64,000 bases of DNA from Nocardioides carbamazepini (GCF_024614185.1 NZ_JAHTLF010000012.1:151750-215749), one strand, 5' to 3'. Positions 25,824-35,309 are shown, numbered from the stretch's first letter. The notes: generated by a model not told the origin, from the letters alone. Numbers and translations are program-made.

Positions 25824-26428
25824 CCCTCACTCCGTCCGGGGACGTCGATGCCTGCGCAGCTGCCCTTCTTGCGGTTGCCCATGCCGTCGACCAGCCAGGT
25901 CCCGTCCTGCTCGACCACGCCGATCACGACCGGGATGACCTCGCGCGGCTCGCGTCGCGGGTCCGTGCGCGACTCCTGCGACCAGCCGCCGATCCAGACG
26001 CACGCCCGGACCATGGTCACGTCCTCGTCGTTCGGCTCGGGGATGCCGACCACCGTCACCGGCAGCGGTCCGGGGAAGTACCGCCCCCGGTCGCGCCGGG
26101 TGTAGATCGCCATCCGCTCCAGGCCGGCGCTCGTCATGGTGGGTGCCGCCGCCGCGAAGTCGTCCTCCTCGGCGTTGACCACCTCGGCGAAGGCGGCGGC
26201 CCACCGCTGGATCACCCGGGTCTCCGGTCGTGCCAGCAGCTCGGTCTCGTCGCTCGGCCTCGGCGGCGGGTCGGCCGCGGCCGCCGCTGTCAGATCCGCC
26301 GTCGGGCCCGCGACCGGTGTGCTCGTCGGCCCCGTCCCGTCCGAGCACGCGCTGAGGAGGCCGGCAAGCACGACGGCGAGCACGACGCCAGCGCCCGTCT
26401 CTCGGGACAGACGGGACGACAAGGACAT
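25820..26428 (-). CDS. Secreted lipoprotein, coupled to the giant gene
   Basis: 202 residues. Lipoprotein signal peptide with lipobox LLSAC at about residue 28, then a Thr/Ala/Pro linker and a globular domain of about 130 residues (AIYTRRDRGRYFPG, RACVWIGGW). The domain resembles small extracytoplasmic domains attached to actinobacterial envelope proteins, but I cannot assign a family. The stop overlaps the giant gene's GTG (GTGA), so the two are translated together and probably act together at the cell surface, for example as an anchor or secretion helper (inference). GAGGTGG precedes the ATG. Confidence 0.82.
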   Translation of the reverse strand: MSLSSRLSRETGAGVVLAVVLAGLLSACSDGTGPTSTPVAGPTADLTAAAAADPPPRPSDETELLARPETRVIQRWAAAFAEVVNAEEDDFAAAAPTMTSAGLERMAIYTRRDRGRYFPGPLPVTVVGIPEPNDEDVTMVRACVWIGGWSQESRTDPRREPREVIPVVIGVVEQDGTWLVDGMGNRKKGSCAGIDVPGRSEG

Positions 26429-26468
26429 ACGGCCACCTCGGAGCGAAGGATCCCGGATTCGACCTCGG

Positions 26469-26474
26469 AGCCTA
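26469..26474 (-). promoter_or_regulatory. -10 of the lipoprotein-giant esterase operon (TAGGCT)
   Basis: TAGGCT on the minus strand gives a predicted leader of about 34 nt containing GAGGTGG before the lipoprotein ATG at 26428. No convincing -35 is visible, which suggests an extended -10 or an alternative sigma factor. Confidence 0.4.
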
Positions 26475-26529
26475 GGGCCAGCCCCACGGCCGCCGGAGGG
26501 CTTCGCGAGATTCTTGACTCTCGACCGGA

Positions 26530-27134
26530 TCAGCCCGGCAGCCGCGCCACCAGTGGCGCGACCTCGCGCAGCGCCCTGCCGCGGTGGGAGATGGCGTCCT
26601 TGTCCTCGCGGGACAGCTCCGCGGTGGTGAGGCCGGGGTGCTCGTCGGCGACGAAGAGGACGTCGTAGCCGAAGCCGCCGCTCCCCCGCACCTCGCGGAT
26701 GATCCGGCCGTCCATCCGGCCCTCGACGACGAGCTCGCGGCCGTCGGGGTGGACGACGGCGACGGCGCAGGTGAAGTGGGCCGTACGACGCTCGTCGGGG
26801 ACGTCGTGCAGCTGGGCGAGGAGCAGCTCGTTGTTGCGGTCGTCACTCTTCGGCGGGCCGGACCAGCGGGCCGACAGCACGCCGGGCATGCCGTTGAGGG
26901 CGTCGACGCACAGACCGGAGTCGTCGGCGAGGGTGGGCAGGCCGGTGGCCACCACCCCCGCGCGCGCCTTGAGCAGGGCGTTGCCCTCGAACGTCGGCTG
27001 GTCCTCGACCGGCTCGTCGAACGCGGCGACGTCGTCGAGACCGACCACCTCGACCGCGCGCTCGGTCAGGTGCTCGGCGAGGATCCGGCGCATCTCCTCG
27101 AGCTTCTTGGCGTTGCGGGACGCGACGAGGACCT

Positions 27135-27138
<4 letters not shown>
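26530..27138 (-). CDS. rdgB: XTP/dITP pyrophosphatase
   Basis: 202 residues. Hallmarks of the HAM1/RdgB family: [14 protein letters not shown] at the N-terminus, [14 protein letters not shown] in the middle and [10 protein letters not shown] near the C-terminus. The enzyme hydrolyses deaminated purine triphosphates (ITP, XTP) and keeps them out of nucleic acids. The GTG start at 27138 overlaps the rph stop (GTGA), the conserved rph-rdgB pairing. Confidence 0.95.
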
Positions 27139-27842
<704 letters not shown>

Positions 27843-27849
27843 GGAGAGC

Positions 27850-27855
27850 AACCTA
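27850..27855 (-). promoter_or_regulatory. -10 element TAGGTT, leaderless promoter of rph-rdgB
   Basis: TAGGTT followed by 7 nt and the rph ATG. It overlaps an upstream in-frame TTG, which argues against that start. Confidence 0.55.
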
Positions 27856-27863
27856 CCGAGGAC

Positions 27864-28622
27864 TCAGCGCGTTGCCGCCAGCGCCCGGCGGACCGCCCAC
27901 GGCCCCAGGTCCCGCGCACGCCGGCCGAACCACGGCGCCCCCTCGGCGACCATCCACGCCACGTCGCGGCGCCAGCTCGGCGGGCGGCCGCCGCCGGGCT
28001 CCAGGCTCGGCAGGGGGAACTCCAGGCCGGTGGCGCGCAGCCGCTCCCCCCACGCCCGCGCCAGGGCGCGGTGCCCGGACTCAGAGGGATGGAACCGGTC
28101 GATCGACCAGCAGGCGCGGTCGAGCACCTCCGGCATCAGCGCGAGGTCGAGGCGGAGCCCGCCGTACGTCGCGTGCAGGTCGTCGTACACCTCGTTGACG
28201 GTGGCGATGCGGTCCGCCATCGGTCGCACCAGGACCCGCGGCAGGCCGAGCAGCGCCGCGTGGTCGTGCCAGCGGACGGTCATCAGCGTGGCGCCGCCAC
28301 CGACCAGCGCTCCCGCGACGTGGTGCAGGTCGGCATGCAGCCGGTCGGGGTCCCAGGTCGAGCGCAGCGTGTCGTTGACGCCGACGAGCAGCGAGGCGAG
28401 GTCCGGCCGGTGGGCCAGGGCCTCGTCGAGCTGGCGCTCCCGCACGATGGCGGCGGTGGCGCCCGAGACGGCGACATTGCAGAACGAGACGTCGTACGAC
28501 GCCCGCAACGACTCGGCCAGCAGCCGGGCCCAGCCCCGCCATCCCCCGCCGGGGAGCGGATCTCCGAGCCCGACGGTGGTGCTGTCGCCGAGGGCGGCGA
28601 ACCGCAGGTATCCGTTGCCCAC
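27864..28622 (-). CDS. SGNH/GDSL hydrolase
   Basis: About 252 residues. Block I is FAALGDSTTVGLGD (catalytic Ser), block III is VGVNDTL (GxND), and block V is DRFHPS, with the Asp-x-x-His pair intact. No signal peptide is apparent, so it is probably cytoplasmic and acts on esters or acyl groups. An in-frame GTG at 28664 lies within a strong hairpin stem, so I place the start at GTG 28622, just beyond it. The gene lies upstream of rph on the same strand. Confidence 0.83.
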   Translation of the reverse strand: MGNGYLRFAALGDSTTVGLGDPLPGGGWRGWARLLAESLRASYDVSFCNVAVSGATAAIVRERQLDEALAHRPDLASLLVGVNDTLRSTWDPDRLHADLHHVAGALVGGGATLMTVRWHDHAALLGLPRVLVRPMADRIATVNEVYDDLHATYGGLRLDLALMPEVLDRACWSIDRFHPSESGHRALARAWGERLRATGLEFPLPSLEPGGGRPPSWRRDVAWMVAEGAPWFGRRARDLGPWAVRRALAATR

Positions 28623-28628
28623 GGGACA

Positions 28629-28667
28629 ACCGTGGCGGAGCCCGCTACACGCAGGCTCCGCCACGGT
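28629..28667 (-). terminator. Strong hairpin ending the ABC-2 exporter operon
   Basis: A perfect 14-bp stem (ACCGTGGCGGAGCC with GGCTCCGCCACGGT) closes an 11-base loop. It begins 51 bases after the permease stop on the minus strand. No U-tract follows. Confidence 0.65.
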
Positions 28668-28718
28668 GACGTGTCCGGCAATCTTCGGTGAAGCGCCGGG
28701 GTGGGTGGTGCTAGTCGA

Positions 28719-29516
28719 TCACTTGAACTCGATGCGCAGCAGACGCATCACGCCGAAGACCAGCGGGATCACCAGCCAGATGACCCCGGAGGTCGCGATC
28801 TGCGCCCACTCCTCGCCCGAGGGCTGGTAGTCGCCGGTGAACAGCGGCATCTGGGCGGTGTTGAACTCGATCCAGGGCGCGATCTTCTCGAATCCGGAGC
28901 TCAGCTCGCTGAGGATGCCGACCGCGGTCGGCAGGATCAGGGCGTAGACGAAGTAGGCGACGATGCCCGCCGGGGTGTTCATCAGCAGCGTCGCGATGGC
29001 GAAGCCGACGAGGATGCCGATCAGGTTGGCCAGCACGAAGCCGTTGAACAGCAGGTTGCCGTCGACCGACCACTCGGGCGAGGCGCCGGTCGCGGCGGCG
29101 ATCCCGGTGAAGACGACGGCCAGCAGTGCGGCGAGCACCATCACCGTGGCGGCCAGGCTGACTCCGGCCAGGAACTTGGCCACCACCACCCGCGAGCGCT
29201 GGGGCTCCAGCGTGAAGGTGACCAGGCCGTTGCGCTGCGACTGCTCGCTCGTGACCAGCATGATGACCAGGATCGGCAGGAAGTAGCCGAGCACACCGCC
29301 ACCGACGCCGAGCAGGTCCTCGAAGTTCTTGTCGCTGTCGGGCGCGGCGAGGGTGTAGATCAGCAGGACGACGAGGACCAGGCCCACGATCGAGGTCGCG
29401 AACCAGAAGCCGGCGCGGGTGTCGATAGCCTTGCGGACCTCGACCCCGACCAGCCGGGAGAGCGGCGTCCGCGGCGTACCGGAGACGTCGAGGGTGGGGG
29501 CTGCGGTAGTGCTCAT
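28719..29516 (-). CDS. ABC-2 type transporter permease
   Basis: 265 residues with six membrane helices (for example FATSIVGLVLVVLLIY and VMVLAALLAVVFTGIAAA). The arrangement, with a large first outer loop and EVRKAID before helix 1, fits ABC-2 permeases of lipid, drug or peptide exporters. The ATG overlaps the ATPase stop by 4 bases. The substrate cannot be read from sequence. Confidence 0.88.
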   Translation of the reverse strand: MSTTAAPTLDVSGTPRTPLSRLVGVEVRKAIDTRAGFWFATSIVGLVLVVLLIYTLAAPDSDKNFEDLLGVGGGVLGYFLPILVIMLVTSEQSQRNGLVTFTLEPQRSRVVVAKFLAGVSLAATVMVLAALLAVVFTGIAAATGASPEWSVDGNLLFNGFVLANLIGILVGFAIATLLMNTPAGIVAYFVYALILPTAVGILSELSSGFEKIAPWIEFNTAQMPLFTGDYQPSGEEWAQIATSGVIWLVIPLVFGVMRLLRIEFK

Positions 29517-30451
29517 GCCGGGATACCTCCGGTGGTCGGGGCGCCGACGCCGGCGACGGCCTCGCGGGCGTCGGCCGAGGTCAGCTCGAGGAACAGGTCC
29601 TCCAGGCCGGCGCCGCCGGACCGGAGGTCGGTGAGGACGACGCCCGCGGTCAGGGCGGCGCGACCGACCTGCTCCGGGCTCGCCTGCACCTTGAGGCCCG
29701 CGCCGGCGGGCTCCACGGCGTGACCGGCATGGGTCAGCGCCGCGCCGAGCGCGGTGTTGTCGAGCGAGATCACCATGGTGACCGGCGTGCCGTTGGCCCC
29801 GGCGAGCAGGGTGTCGCGGTCGCCCTGGGCGACGATCTTGCCCCGCCCGATGAGGATCATCTCGTCGGCGATCTGCTCGACCTCGTGCAGCAGGTGGCTG
29901 GACAGCAGCACCGTGCCGCCGCGGTCGGCGTACCCCTTGAGCAGGCCGCGCATCCAGCGGATGCCGGCCGGGTCGAGACCGTTGGCGGGCTCGTCGAGGA
30001 TGAGGACCGAGGGGTCGCCGAGCAGCGCGTGGGCGATGCCGAGGCGCTGCTTCATGCCCAGGGAGTAGTTGCGCAGGCGGCGACCGGCCTCGTCGTCGTT
30101 GAGCCCGACCAGGGCGAGCATCTCGTCGACCCGGGTCTTCGGCAGGCCCATCGTCTGCGCGGCGATGGAGAGGATCTCCCGGCCGGAGCGTCCGACGTGC
30201 TGCGCCGACGCGTCGAGCAGCGTGCCGACGTGACGGCCCGGGTTCGGGATGTCGTGGTACTGCAGGCCACCGATGGTGATCTGGCCACGGGTCGGCAGGG
30301 TGAGGCCGACCATCACCCGCATGGTGGTCGTCTTGCCGGCACCGTTGGGACCGAGGAAGCCGGTCACCCGGCCGGGCTGGCAGGCGAAGCTGACGTCGTC
30401 CACGGCGGTGTACGCGCCGTAGGTCTTGGTGAGTCGATCGACTGTGATCAT
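29513..30451 (-). CDS. ABC exporter ATP-binding protein
   Basis: About 312 residues. Walker A GPNGAGKTTT, signature SLGMKQRLG, Walker B VLILDEPANGLDP and switch region SSHLLHEVE place it with drug/bacteriocin-type exporters (CcmA/NatA-like). A C-terminal domain of about 90 residues follows, ending LEDLFLELT. The ATG at 30451 starts the conserved MITVDRLTKTYG strand and has GGAG just upstream; a longer GTG-type start at 30484 is less likely. Divergent from the histidine kinase gene, which may control it. Confidence 0.9.
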   Translation of the reverse strand: MITVDRLTKTYGAYTAVDDVSFACQPGRVTGFLGPNGAGKTTTMRVMVGLTLPTRGQITIGGLQYHDIPNPGRHVGTLLDASAQHVGRSGREILSIAAQTMGLPKTRVDEMLALVGLNDDEAGRRLRNYSLGMKQRLGIAHALLGDPSVLILDEPANGLDPAGIRWMRGLLKGYADRGGTVLLSSHLLHEVEQIADEMILIGRGKIVAQGDRDTLLAGANGTPVTMVISLDNTALGAALTHAGHAVEPAGAGLKVQASPEQVGRAALTAGVVLTDLRSGGAGLEDLFLELTSADAREAVAGVGAPTTGGIPA

Positions 30452-30568
30452 GGCTCCAGCCTGCCCGACCCGACGCCCGCGCACATCGAACCCGCGTCGC
30501 GAGTCGCCCCGACCAAAGTAGGTGTCGCTCCGGTCCCGGGGCGCTGCCCGCCACCCGCCCGCAGGTCC

Positions 30569-30574
30569 TAGCCT
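30569..30574 (+). promoter_or_regulatory. -10 element TAGCCT, leaderless promoter of the histidine kinase
   Basis: TAGCCT followed by 6 nt and the ATG at 30581. Confidence 0.5.
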
Positions 30575-30580
30575 CGACCC

Positions 30581-31807
30581 ATGGACGCGCCCACGCCCGA
30601 CGACTACCAGCCTCCCCTGCGCTGGTACAGCCAGGTCTGGCGCTACCTCCTCGCCGCCGCCATCGGCCTGCTGGTGTGGACACCGATCATGGACGCGCAG
30701 CTCGACCGCAGCCCGGTGCTGTTCTGGGTCGATCTCGTGGTCGGCCTGCTCGCCTTCGTGCTTGTCGCCTTCCGCCGGCGGTGGCCGTTCACCATCGCGA
30801 TCCTCACCCTGCTCGTGGCGCCGGTCAGCTCACTTTCCGCGGGGCCGGCGACGCTCGCGACGGTGTCGCTGGCCACGCGGCGCCGGTGGTGGCAGGTGAT
30901 CGTCGCCGGCGTCCTCAACGTCGTGGTCAGCCTCATCTACTACGCCGTCCAGCCGAGCGAGACGGTCGATCCGTGGTGGGTGAACGTCACAGTCACCGTG
31001 GCAGTGGTGCTGGCGATCATGGCGTGGGGCATGTTCATCGGCTCGCGTCGCGAGCTGGTGTGGACGCTGCGCCAGCGCGCCGAGACCGCCGAGGCGGACC
31101 GCGACCTGCGCGCCACCCAGGCCCGGTCGACCGAACGGGCCAGGATCGCCCGCGAGATGCACGACGTGCTCGCCCACCGGATCTCCCAGATCTCCATGCA
31201 CGCCGGCGCTCTCACCTACCGCGAAGACCTTTCCGCCGACGAGATGCGCAGCAGCGTCGCGGTCATCCAGGCCAAGGCCCACGAGGCCCTCAACGACCTG
31301 CGCGAGGTGCTCGGCGTGCTTCGCGACACCAACGGCACCGAGGGCACCGGCCCGCTGACGGGGCCGCAGCCGACCCACCGGGACCTCGAGGCACTCATCG
31401 CGGACGCCCGGCAGGCCGGCACCGCCATCGAGTACGACGACGAGCTGGTGGCTGCCGATGGCGCGCTGCCTGACATCGTCGGCCGCACCGTGTACCGGAT
31501 CGTGCAGGAGGGCATCACCAACGCCGCCAAGCACGCGCCCGCGGCCACGCTGCGGATCCGGGTCAGCGGCTCGCCGGCCGACGGGGTCGACGTCGTGCTG
31601 GTCAACGCCCTCGGCTTCGGCCCCACTCGGACCCCCGGCGCCGGCCTCGGCCTGGTCGGCCTCACCGAGCGGGCCGAGCTGCGCGGCGGCACCCTCGAGC
31701 ACCGCATCGAGCGGTGCCCCGACACCCCGGGGGCCGACGTCTTCGTCCTGCACGCCTGGCTACCGTGGGCGGCCGAGCAGGAACCCGGCCACGAGGAGAC
31801 ACCATGA
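30581..31807 (+). CDS. Sensor histidine kinase, NarL/DesK type
   Basis: 408 residues. The N-terminal half has four to five membrane helices and no large sensor domain, as in intramembrane-sensing DesK/LiaS-like kinases. A dimerisation domain follows with ERARIAREMHDVLAHRIS (phospho-acceptor His194), then an HATPase domain with GLGLVGLTERAELRGG. The stop overlaps the response-regulator start (ATGA). Divergence from an ABC-2 exporter is the usual setting for envelope-stress systems, so that exporter is the likely target. Confidence 0.92.
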   Translation: MDAPTPDDYQPPLRWYSQVWRYLLAAAIGLLVWTPIMDAQLDRSPVLFWVDLVVGLLAFVLVAFRRRWPFTIAILTLLVAPVSSLSAGPATLATVSLATRRRWWQVIVAGVLNVVVSLIYYAVQPSETVDPWWVNVTVTVAVVLAIMAWGMFIGSRRELVWTLRQRAETAEADRDLRATQARSTERARIAREMHDVLAHRISQISMHAGALTYREDLSADEMRSSVAVIQAKAHEALNDLREVLGVLRDTNGTEGTGPLTGPQPTHRDLEALIADARQAGTAIEYDDELVAADGALPDIVGRTVYRIVQEGITNAAKHAPAATLRIRVSGSPADGVDVVLVNALGFGPTRTPGAGLGLVGLTERAELRGGTLEHRIERCPDTPGADVFVLHAWLPWAAEQEPGHEETP

Positions 31808-32481
31808 CGGACCAGGCGAGCGAGCAGATCCGCGTCGTCGTCGTCGACGACGACCCGCTGGTGCGCTCCGCGCTGACCCTGATGCTCGGAGGCCAGGCCG
31901 ACATCGCGGTCGTCGGCGAGGCCGCGGACGGCCGCGCCGGCATCGCCCTCGCCCGCGAGCTCAGGCCTGACGTGGTCCTCATGGACATCCGGATGCCCGT
32001 CCTCGACGGCCTCGCGGCGACCCGGATCCTGCACGCCGACCCGTGTCCGCCCCACGTGATCGTGCTGACGACGTTCGACGCCGACGACTACGTCGTGGGC
32101 GCCCTCGCGGCCGGGGCGGACGGCTTCCTGCTCAAGGACACGGCACCGCCGGAGATCGTCGCCGCCCTCCGCAAGGTGGCCGACGGCGACCCCATGCTCT
32201 CCCCGTCCGTCACCCGCACCCTGATCGAGCGGGTCCGCACCGGCTCCGGCGACGGCCGCGCCGCCGACGCCCAGCGCCGCCTCGACCGCCTGACCGAGCG
32301 CGAGCTCGACGTTGCCGGCGCCGTCGGGCGCGGTCTCTCCAACGCCGAGATCGCCGCCGAGCTCCACCTGTCGGTACCGACCGTCAAGGGGCATGTGTCG
32401 AAGCTGTTCGAGAAGCTGGAGACCACCAACCGGGTCCAGATCGCGTTGACGATCAGGGACGCGGGTCACCCGCCCGAATAG
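31804..32481 (+). CDS. Response regulator, LuxR/NarL family
   Basis: 225 residues. Receiver domain 10-125 with acidic pair VDDD, phospho-acceptor Asp61 in LMDIRMP and a conserved Lys in LLKDTAP. The C-terminal LuxR helix-turn-helix (about 155-220) carries LTERELDVAGAVGRGLSNAEIAAELHLS and TVKGHVSKLFEKL. Translationally coupled to the kinase and expected to be its partner. Confidence 0.94.
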   Translation: MTDQASEQIRVVVVDDDPLVRSALTLMLGGQADIAVVGEAADGRAGIALARELRPDVVLMDIRMPVLDGLAATRILHADPCPPHVIVLTTFDADDYVVGALAAGADGFLLKDTAPPEIVAALRKVADGDPMLSPSVTRTLIERVRTGSGDGRAADAQRRLDRLTERELDVAGAVGRGLSNAEIAAELHLSVPTVKGHVSKLFEKLETTNRVQIALTIRDAGHPPE

Positions 32482-32520
32482 GGATGGCCACCCGAACGCG
32501 GGTGCTGTTGACTGACGCGG

Positions 32521-32862
32521 GTGCCCCTTCCGTTCCCCTGGCCGGAGAGCCCCGAGCGCGTGGAGCGACGCCTGCACGGCTTGGTCGCGAGCCTGCTGAG
32601 CCCGGCCGAGCTCTGCGAGGTGCGGCTCGAGTGGGTCACTCCCCGCGCGCACCACTTCGACCTGCCTGAGCCCGGGTGGGTCGCCCTGCGGCTGACGGTC
32701 GTGGCGATCGACGACGAGGTGTTCCAGAAGGAGATCTGGGGGCCGGAGCCGTACCGGGATTGGGAGGCCGAGATCCATCAGCTCTCGAGCGACCTGGAGG
32801 ACTGGGTGTGCGAGACCCGGTTCGGCTGGGGCCAGCAACGGCTCGCGTCCGTTCCGGACTGA
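32521..32862 (+). CDS. Hypothetical protein, 113 residues
   Basis: Soluble and acidic-aromatic (WPESPERVERRLHGL, EPGWVALRLTVVAIDDEV, WEAEIHQLSSDLEDWVCET). Codon use is GC3-rich like the neighbours, which supports coding. The GTG start has no Shine-Dalgarno sequence; TTGACT lies 7 nt upstream and could be a poor leaderless -10. I recognise no family. Confidence 0.6.
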   Translation: MPLPFPWPESPERVERRLHGLVASLLSPAELCEVRLEWVTPRAHHFDLPEPGWVALRLTVVAIDDEVFQKEIWGPEPYRDWEAEIHQLSSDLEDWVCETRFGWGQQRLASVPD

Positions 32863-32880
32863 GTTCATCGCAGGGACGCG

Positions 32881-32897
32881 GCATGCGTATTGCATGC
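32881..32897 (+). promoter_or_regulatory. GCATGC-N5-GCATGC operator of the toxin-antitoxin pair
   Basis: Two copies of the self-complementary hexamer GCATGC, separated by GTATT, lie just upstream of a TAGACT -10 (32901-32906). The antitoxin ATG at 32914 is 7 nt after that -10, so the message is predicted leaderless. Antitoxins of this type usually repress their own promoter, and this is the natural binding site. Confidence 0.5.
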
Positions 32898-32913
32898 GGC
32901 TAGACTGGAATGC

Positions 32914-33138
32914 ATGTCCACCCTCCAGGTCCGCAACGTCTCCGACGACCTGCGTCGCGTCCTCAAGGAGCGCGCGGCTCGCCGGGGCATGAGCCTGTCC
33001 GACTACGTCCGCGAGGAGCTCGAACGGACGGCCTCCCGACCGACCTACGAAGAGTGGCGCGACCGGGTTCGGCTCCGGGGTGCGACGGCACCCGCCACCA
33101 GCGCGGCCGACGTCCTGCAGGCCGAGCGCGAGCGGTGA
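32914..33138 (+). CDS. Antitoxin of a PIN toxin-antitoxin pair (FitA/VapB-like RHH)
   Basis: 74 residues. N-terminal ribbon-helix-helix DNA-binding domain (STLQVRNVSDDLRRVLKERAARRGMSL with SDYVREEL), then a toxin-wrapping tail rich in Arg/Ala. The ATG at 32914 is chosen for the TAGACT hexamer 7 nt upstream; an earlier ATG at 32890 lies in the operator. The stop overlaps the toxin GTG by 4 bases. Confidence 0.88.
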   Translation: MSTLQVRNVSDDLRRVLKERAARRGMSLSDYVREELERTASRPTYEEWRDRVRLRGATAPATSAADVLQAERER

Positions 33139-33536
33139 CGGCAGTCCTCGACGCCTCGGCCCTCGCGGAGCTCGTCATGAACACCCCGCGAGCCGCCGCG
33201 ATCGACGAGCGCCTCGCGGGCCATGCAGGCGACCTGCACCTCCCGCATCTCGCCGTGGTCGAGACGGCCTCGGTCCTGCGCGGCTGGGCACGCAGCGATC
33301 AGATCACCGCATCGCGGGCCGCCGCCGCGTTGGAGGACCTCGCCGTGTTCCCCGCGCGTCGATGGGCGGTCGACGACCTGCTCCCCCGGATCTGGTCGCT
33401 GCGCGACAACCTCACCGCCTACGACGCGACCTACCTGGCGCTGGCCGAGAGCCTCGATGCCACCCTGGTCACCTGCGACGCTCGCCTGCGCCGTGGCGCC
33501 TCGGGCCACAGCAACGCGGATGTCGTGGTCGCCTGA
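33135..33536 (+). CDS. PIN-domain ribonuclease toxin (VapC-like)
   Basis: 133 residues. The PIN acidic residues are visible: Asp in AVLDASALAE, Glu in VVETASVLR, Asp in TAYDATYLAL and Asp in VTCDARL. VapC toxins cleave tRNA or rRNA when released from antitoxin. The GTG start overlaps the antitoxin stop (GTGA), the standard coupling in these modules. All acidic residues are intact, so the toxin is likely functional. Confidence 0.9.
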   Translation: MTAVLDASALAELVMNTPRAAAIDERLAGHAGDLHLPHLAVVETASVLRGWARSDQITASRAAAALEDLAVFPARRWAVDDLLPRIWSLRDNLTAYDATYLALAESLDATLVTCDARLRRGASGHSNADVVVA

Positions 33537-33654
33537 CCGGTCACGCGGCCGGCGGCGCGGATCGATCACCGGCCCGAGCCGGGCTCTCGTCGCTTCCTCG
33601 GCTCCTCGGCCTTCGCCAGCGACTCCTGGAGCTCGCCCGGTGGCGTCGTCCACC

Positions 33655-34410
33655 TCACAGCTCGTAGACGGTGCCCTGCGCGGCCAGCTCGGTCGGCCCG
33701 TCGTACGCCCCCGCGGCCTCGGCGAGCATCGTCTGCGCGTCGTGCCAGGGCGGGACGTGGGTGACGACGAGGCGCTTGACGGCGGCCTTGGTCGCCACCT
33801 CGCCGGCCTCGACGCCGGTGAGGTGCAGGTTCGGGGGGTTGTCGTCGCAGTCGCGGAAGGACGCCTCGCAGAGGAAGAGGTCGGCGTCGGCCGCGATGTC
33901 CATCAATGCCGGGGTGGGGCCGGTGTCGCCGCTGTAGGCCAGGACCTTGCCGAAGGCGGAGACGCGCAGGCCGTACGCCGGGACGGGATGGTCGACCTCG
34001 TAGGGCTCGACGCGGAACGGACCGATGTCGACCGGGTCGCCGTAGACGCGGAAGGAGAACTCCTCCTCCATGCCGGGCTTGCGGGGCAGGTCGTAGGCCT
34101 TGGCCAGTCGCTTGGCGGTGCCCTTCGGGCCCCAGACGGGGATCTTCGGCTGGGTACCGGTGGGGTGGTACTTGCGCAGCACGTAGTAGCTGGTCATGTC
34201 GACGCAGTGGTCGGCATGCAGGTGGCTGATGAAGACGGCGTCCACCTGGAGCGGGTCGACGTAGCGCTGCAGGGCGCCGAGCGCGCCGTTGCCCATGTCG
34301 AGCACCAGGCTCCAGGTGCGCAGCGCGTCGGTGGCCTGCACGAGGTAGCAGCTGGCCGGCGAGTCCGGACCCGGGTAGGAGCCCGAACAGCCGACGATCG
34401 TCACCTTCAC
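33655..34410 (-). CDS. Metallo-beta-lactamase-fold hydrolase (Rv1339-like)
   Basis: About 251 residues from GTG 34410; an ATG at 34458 is an alternative. Begins VKVTIVGCSGSYPGPDSPASCYL; the metal-binding HLHADH motif is at 63-68, a metal ligand lies in YSGDTG and a His in VTHVPPW. Position next to murI and overall sequence match the Rv1339 type, reported in M. tuberculosis to be an atypical class II cAMP phosphodiesterase. That activity is a fair prediction but not proven here. On the same strand as murI, 71 bases downstream of its stop. Confidence 0.85.
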   Translation of the reverse strand: MKVTIVGCSGSYPGPDSPASCYLVQATDALRTWSLVLDMGNGALGALQRYVDPLQVDAVFISHLHADHCVDMTSYYVLRKYHPTGTQPKIPVWGPKGTAKRLAKAYDLPRKPGMEEEFSFRVYGDPVDIGPFRVEPYEVDHPVPAYGLRVSAFGKVLAYSGDTGPTPALMDIAADADLFLCEASFRDCDDNPPNLHLTGVEAGEVATKAAVKRLVVTHVPPWHDAQTMLAEAAGAYDGPTELAAQGTVYEL

Positions 34411-34481
34411 GGAATTGTCGGCGGGCGGCACCCGCAGCGCCGTCGTCTCCGGCGCCATCTCGGCATCGTTGCTGTCACCCG

Positions 34482-35303
34482 TCAACGCACACCCCCTGCG
34501 AACTGACCTGCCGCGACGAGCTCGGGTCCGAGGAACCGCTGCCCGATCGTCTCGAACTCCGCCGGCGAGCCGGTCGTCGCGAAAGAGTACGACGGCGCGC
34601 CGGTCGGCCGCATGAGGCCGGTGTCGGCCAGCATCCGGTAGACGTCCTTGGCGCACTCCTCCGCGCTGCTGACCAGCGTGACGTCGTCGCCCATCACGTA
34701 GGAGATGACGCCGGTCAGGAGCGGGTAGTGGGTGCAGCCGAGGATCAGGGTGTCGATGCCGAGCTCGGTGAGCGGGTCGAGGTACTCGTGGGCGACGGCG
34801 ATGAGCTCGTCACCACCGGTCACCCCCGCCTCCACGTAGTCGACGAAGCGCGGGCAGGCCCGCGTGGTGAGGGAGATCTGGGGCGCCGCGGCGAAGGCGT
34901 CGTCGTAGGCCATCGACTCGGCGGTCGAGCGGGTGCAGATCACGCCGATCCGGCCGTTGCGGGTGGCGGCCACCGCGCGCCGGGTGGCCGGGTAGATCAC
35001 CTCGACCACGGGGACGTCGTACCGCTCGCGGGCGTCGCGCAGCATCGCGGCGCTGGCGGAGTTGCAGGCGATGACGAGGGCCTTCACCCCCTGCGCGACG
35101 AGGTGGTCGAGGCACTCGAGGGCGTACTCGCGGACCTCGCCGATCGGCTTGGGGCCGTAGGGCTGGCGCGCCGTGTCGCCGACATAGGTGATCGACTCGT
35201 GCGGCAGCTGGTCGATGACCGACCGCGCGACCGTGAGGCCCCCGAAGCCGGAGTCGAAGATCCCGATCGGCGCGTCGAGGTCGGGGTGGTCCAGGTGCCG
35301 CAC
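34482..35303 (-). CDS. murI: Glutamate racemase
   Basis: 273 residues. Begins with the substrate loop [16 protein letters not shown]; the catalytic Cys pair is in VIACNSASA and [10 protein letters not shown]. It makes D-glutamate for peptidoglycan. The GTG start is preceded by TAGTCT (35310-35315) and 6 nt, so the message is predicted leaderless. Confidence 0.96.
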   Translation of the reverse strand: MRHLDHPDLDAPIGIFDSGFGGLTVARSVIDQLPHESITYVGDTARQPYGPKPIGEVREYALECLDHLVAQGVKALVIACNSASAAMLRDARERYDVPVVEVIYPATRRAVAATRNGRIGVICTRSTAESMAYDDAFAAAPQISLTTRACPRFVDYVEAGVTGGDELIAVAHEYLDPLTELGIDTLILGCTHYPLLTGVISYVMGDDVTLVSSAEECAKDVYRMLADTGLMRPTGAPSYSFATTGSPAEFETIGQRFLGPELVAAGQFAGGVR

Positions 35304-35309
35304 CCGGTC

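Noticed and set aside
26429..26529. Small gene between the lipoprotein and rdgB
   Set aside because: Only a promoter-like hexamer is visible; no frame with a ribosome-binding site of useful length.
28629..28667. N-terminal 14 residues of the SGNH hydrolase from a GTG at 28664
   Set aside because: Those codons lie inside a perfect 14-bp stem that ends the upstream operon, and they add nothing to the conserved fold, so the start was moved to 28622.
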